From Salinisphaera hydrothermalis C41B8 (GTDB lineage Bacteria; Pseudomonadota; Gammaproteobacteria; Nevskiales; Salinisphaeraceae), in assembly GCF_000732535.1 (NCBI RefSeq), contig NZ_APNK01000007.1:90241-154240 (forward strand): DNA of 64,000 nucleotides, written 5' to 3'. Below the pieces are notes generated by a model that was not told where the DNA came from, made no database searches, and was given only the letters and a program-made list of their open reading frames with translations. Numbering within the stretch: position 1 is the first letter of the stretch; each line of letters starts with the position of its first letter. Shown piece after piece: positions 61,743 to 64,000 of this stretch. The position numbers and the translations under genes are program-made.

Positions 61743-62506
61743 CCGGCCACGATTTCACGGATCTCGACCACGCCCGGCGCTTCGCGCGCGTCGACCGTAA
61801 ACCGTACATCCACGTCGCGCAGCGCCACGCCGTACACACGATCGGCGTTGTCCCGTCGGTAGGCCGGGCGCGGGTCCTGGGCCAGCACTTGCTCGATCAG
61901 TGCTTTCAGCGATTCGCCGTCTGTGCGCGACGCCAACGCCTGCGCGGCCTCCGGCCGCCAGCGCACCGCTAATAACCCGGGCGCCGCGGGCGCAAGTTCG
62001 GCGCGGGCGTCGGCGCAGGCGTCCGCCCACGGCAAGTACGGTTTGATATCCACGATCGGCGTCCCCGACACCAGATCGTGCCCGCCGATCAACAGATGCG
62101 TCCGGGCGCTGCGCGCGGCCCCGGCCCCGGGCAGCGGCCAGGGCGGCGGCCCCGAACGGACCGTCGTGGCCACGTCCAGCAACCGCACCACGGACAACCC
62201 CAGCCGATTCGGCCGATGCGTGCTGCGGGTCGCGAATACGCCGACCCGGCGATTGCCACCCAGCCGCGGCGGGCGGACCCGTGCCCGCCAGGTCGGCGGG
62301 CTGCGATCGAATACGAAACTCAGCCAAAGATGGCTGTACGCCGACAGCCCCTCGACCGCGAGCGGATCGTCGTACGGATCCAACAGGCTCACGATACCGC
62401 GCGCCGCCTCGACCAGCCCGGGCTGGCGCGGCACGCCGAACTTGTCACGATAATCGCTGGCGACCACGCCGATCGGCGTCAGGGAGAACGGCGGGGTTTC
62501 GTTCAT
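61727..62506 (-). CDS. trmO: tRNA (t6A37) N6-methyltransferase TrmO
   Basis: TrmO (YaeB/TsaA) methylates threonylcarbamoyl-adenosine in tRNA. From ATG 62506 the product has 259 residues and contains PIGVVASDYRDKFGVPRQPGLV, YSHLWLSFVFDR, GVFATRSTHRPNRLGLSVVRLL and DIKPYLPWAD, all diagnostic. A longer frame reaches into the upstream repeat and is not used. The C-terminal domain ends with YGVALRDVDVRFTVD. Confidence 0.93.
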   Translation of the reverse strand: MNETPPFSLTPIGVVASDYRDKFGVPRQPGLVEAARGIVSLLDPYDDPLAVEGLSAYSHLWLSFVFDRSPPTWRARVRPPRLGGNRRVGVFATRSTHRPNRLGLSVVRLLDVATTVRSGPPPWPLPGAGAARSARTHLLIGGHDLVSGTPIVDIKPYLPWADACADARAELAPAAPGLLAVRWRPEAAQALASRTDGESLKALIEQVLAQDPRPAYRRDNADRVYGVALRDVDVRFTVDAREAPGVVEIREIVAGQPPI

Positions 62507-62544
62507 CGGCAGTGCGTCGAGCGATCGGAGCGTGTGCCGGCAGT

Positions 62545-62792
62545 CTAGGGTCTGTTGCCGCTTCGTACGAGTCCGTGCCCAGTGCGCCATGAAAATCGAC
62601 TCGGTAGGGCAAGACGAGGCGAAACGAACGCAGAGTGGAGGAACCCACGCGAGAGCGCACCCACGCTGTATAGCCGCCGTGTCGTCAATTCGTGGACGCT
62701 TGTTCCGGCAGGTTGGGCCGTCCATGAAAATTAACCAGGGACGCCCTGCGGCGTTGCGAATCTGGGTCGTGGCACGAAACGGCAACAGCGCC
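62545..62792 (+). repeat. CTAGGG terminal-inverted-repeat element, divergent copy D (about 248 bp)
   Basis: It starts CTAGGGTCTGTTGCCGCTTC and ends with GAAACGGCAACAGCGCC, so both arms carry GTTGCCG where other copies have GTTGAGG. The middle keeps the element order: GGCAAGACGAGGCG, ACGCGAGAGCG, GGTTGGGCCGTCCATGAAAATTAACCAGGGACGCC, GTTGCGAATCTGGGTCGTGGCACG. The segment between that stem and the right end in copies A, B and C is missing. The right end lacks the outer CTAG. It lies between the divergent trmO and ybaK; the 78 bases left before ybaK hold nothing recognisable. Confidence 0.78.
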
Positions 62793-62870
62793 GGAGGCCG
62801 TATGCCGGGCTCGCGAGCGCCGGGCCGCGGCGCTACCATCACCAACCGTCCAGTCGTCGGAGCCGTCGTC

Positions 62871-63344
62871 GTGACCCCTGCCATCAAGATTCTCGAAGCC
62901 GCCGGCATTGCCCACGACGTCACGCGCTACGACGCCAGTCAGGCCGAGGGCGACTACGGCATCGACGCATCCAACCAGCTCGGTCTGTCGCCGGACGAGG
63001 TGTTCAAGACGCTGGTCGCGGAAACCGACGCGCATGCCTTTGTGGTTGGCATCGTCCCGGTTTCCGGCCGGCTGGATCTGAAAAAGCTCGCCGCCGCCGT
63101 ACGCGCGAAGAAGACGTTCATGGCCGACCCGGCCGCAGTCGAGAAGATGACCGGCTATGTGCTGGGTGGCGTGAGCCCGCTCGGACAGAAGAAACGGCTG
63201 CCGACCGTAATCGATGCCTCGGCGCAGGCCCGGCCCCGAATCCACGTCAGCGGTGGCCGGCGCGGCCTGGAGATCAGCCTCGCGCCGGACGACTTGGCTG
63301 CTCTGACCGGGGCGCAATTCGCCGATATCGCGCACGCCCAGTAG
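62871..63344 (+). CDS. ybaK: Cys-tRNA(Pro) deacylase YbaK
   Basis: YbaK removes cysteine wrongly attached to tRNA(Pro). The 157-residue product starts at GTG 62871 and has the YbaK/EbsC features: LGLSPDEVFKTLVAETD, FVVGIVPVSGRLDLKKLAAAV, VEKMTGYVLGGVSPLGQKKRLPTVID. The conserved Lys (in DEVFKTL) and Gly-Gly-Val-Ser-Pro loop are present. Length fits the family. Confidence 0.94.
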   Translation: MTPAIKILEAAGIAHDVTRYDASQAEGDYGIDASNQLGLSPDEVFKTLVAETDAHAFVVGIVPVSGRLDLKKLAAAVRAKKTFMADPAAVEKMTGYVLGGVSPLGQKKRLPTVIDASAQARPRIHVSGGRRGLEISLAPDDLAALTGAQFADIAHAQ

Positions 63345-63365
63345 CCGCCCGCTCGCTTCCGGCTG

Positions 63366-64000
63366 CTAGTCGGCGTCGCGAGTCGTCTGATGCCGTGCCG
63401 CCAGCAGCATGTAGAACGCCGGCACCACGAACAGCGTAAACAGCGTGCCGATCGCCAGACCGGTGGATATCACCAGCCCCATGTTGAACCGGCCCGCGGC
63501 GCCGGCGCCCGATGCGATCACCAACGGAATCACGCCCAGCACCATGGCGGCGGTGGTCATGAGGATCGGGCGCAGGCGCACGCCAGCCGCCTGTTCGATG
63601 GCCTCCCGTTTGGATAGACCGGCGCGTTGCAGATCGTTGGCGAACTGCACGATCAGAATGCCGTGCTTGCTGATCAGCCCCATCAGCGTCACCAGCCCGA
63701 CTTCGGTATAGATATTGAGGCTGGTGAACAGATTGACGAAGATCAGCGCACCGAACAGGGCCAGCGGCACCGAGACCAGGATCACCACCGGGTCGCGCAG
63801 GCTGTTGAACTGGGCGGCGAGCACCAGGAACACGATGATGGTGGCGAACAGCAGCGTATTGGTGAACCCCCCGGCTTCCTGTTCGAACTGACGCGACGCG
63901 CCCGAATAATCGATGTTGTAATTGCCGCCGGGCGCCGCTGAGATATGCTCGAAAGTGGTGTACGCGGGAGTTTGAATTAGGCGGCGTATCCGGCTGGAAT
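63366..64000 (-). CDS. RND-family efflux pump permease (C-terminal part)
   Basis: The gene enters from beyond the window end; only about 211 codons are seen and the frame is open to base 64000. The C-terminal membrane part is clear: TIIVFLVLAAQFNSLRDPVVILVSVPLALFGAL, EVGLVTLMGLISKHGILIVQFAND, GVRLRPILMTTAAMVLGVIPLVI and GAGAAGRFNMGLVISTGLAIGTLFTLFVVPAFYML. This fits the HAE-1 (AcrB-like) proton-driven drug exporters. The gene ends with a short polar tail. Partner genes are not in the window. Confidence 0.93.
   Translation of the reverse strand, partial: SSRIRRLIQTPAYTTFEHISAAPGGNYNIDYSGASRQFEQEAGGFTNTLLFATIIVFLVLAAQFNSLRDPVVILVSVPLALFGALIFVNLFTSLNIYTEVGLVTLMGLISKHGILIVQFANDLQRAGLSKREAIEQAAGVRLRPILMTTAAMVLGVIPLVIASGAGAAGRFNMGLVISTGLAIGTLFTLFVVPAFYMLLAARHQTTRDAD

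Noticed and set aside
1..64000. CRISPR arrays, rRNA or tRNA genes, prophage or transposase genes.
   Set aside because: None was seen on reading both strands; no regularly spaced repeats and no cloverleaf or integrase-like sequences were noticed, although small RNA genes could be missed by eye.

Overview
The window looks like chromosome of a GC-rich, motile gammaproteobacterium. The first 36 kb hold a nearly complete flagellar and chemotaxis system of the enterobacterial regulatory type: flhDC as master regulator, flgM, flhE, cheZ, and motAB-che-flhBAE in one run. The rest is a lipid-metabolism and housekeeping region. GC-rich codon use, a bacterial acyl-CoA-binding protein, a large FabG4-type reductase and a hydrophilin-like secreted protein would suit a marine or halophilic genus such as Salinisphaera. 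That name is a guess; there is no rRNA gene here to test it.

Layout. 1-4.4 kb (+): end of fliL, fliM, fliN, fliO, fliP, fliQ, fliR (switch and export gate). 4.5-15.4 kb (-): flgBCDEFGHIJKL (rod, hook, rings, hook-filament junction). 15.5-17.1 kb (+): flgA, flgM, flgN. 17.1-29.2 kb (-): motA-motB-cheA-cheW-cheR-cheD-cheB-cheY-cheZ-flhB-flhA-flhE. 29.5-30.6 kb (-): flhDC. 30.8-34.3 kb (-): fliD-fliS-fliT-fliK and a small FlhB-C-like gene. Four sites match the sigma-28 (FliA) consensus with exactly 11 bases between the two boxes: before flgM, flgK, motA and fliD. These are the classic class 3 units, so the expected hierarchy is FlhDC, then hook-basal body, then FlgM export, then FliA genes. No flagellin, fliA or chemoreceptor gene lies in the window.

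34.5-38.1 kb: small membrane or secreted proteins of unknown role, a uroporphyrinogen-III-synthase-like gene, a DUF3429 protein and a hydrolase. 38.1-47.8 kb: fatty-acid cluster (fabG4-like, acyl-CoA-binding protein, two hydrolases, fadE, TetR regulator, FATP-type acyl-CoA synthetase). 48-55.6 kb: DUF4393/Abi-alpha-like, DUF445, a GbsR/MarR regulator beside a molybdopterin sulfite-oxidase-like gene, HAD phosphatase, DUF190 plus CrcB fluoride channel, and an SSU1/TehA-type exporter beside a LysR regulator. 55.7-64 kb: PRC-barrel protein, DsbA-like oxidoreductase, DUF3482/DUF2868 pair, moaA, trmO, ybaK and the end of an RND efflux pump.

The most unusual signal is a dispersed, non-coding element of about 236-316 bp with terminal inverted repeats starting CTAGGG. 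Complete or nearly complete copies lie at 3001-3316 (inside the fli operon, between fliP and fliQ), 45705-45940, 60198-60498 and 62545-62792, with fragments at 60495-60541 and 35841-35870. The two terminal repeats of one copy share base changes that distinguish it from other copies, the copies sit within a few bases of start or stop codons, and most share a strong internal stem-loop. I do not recognise the family.
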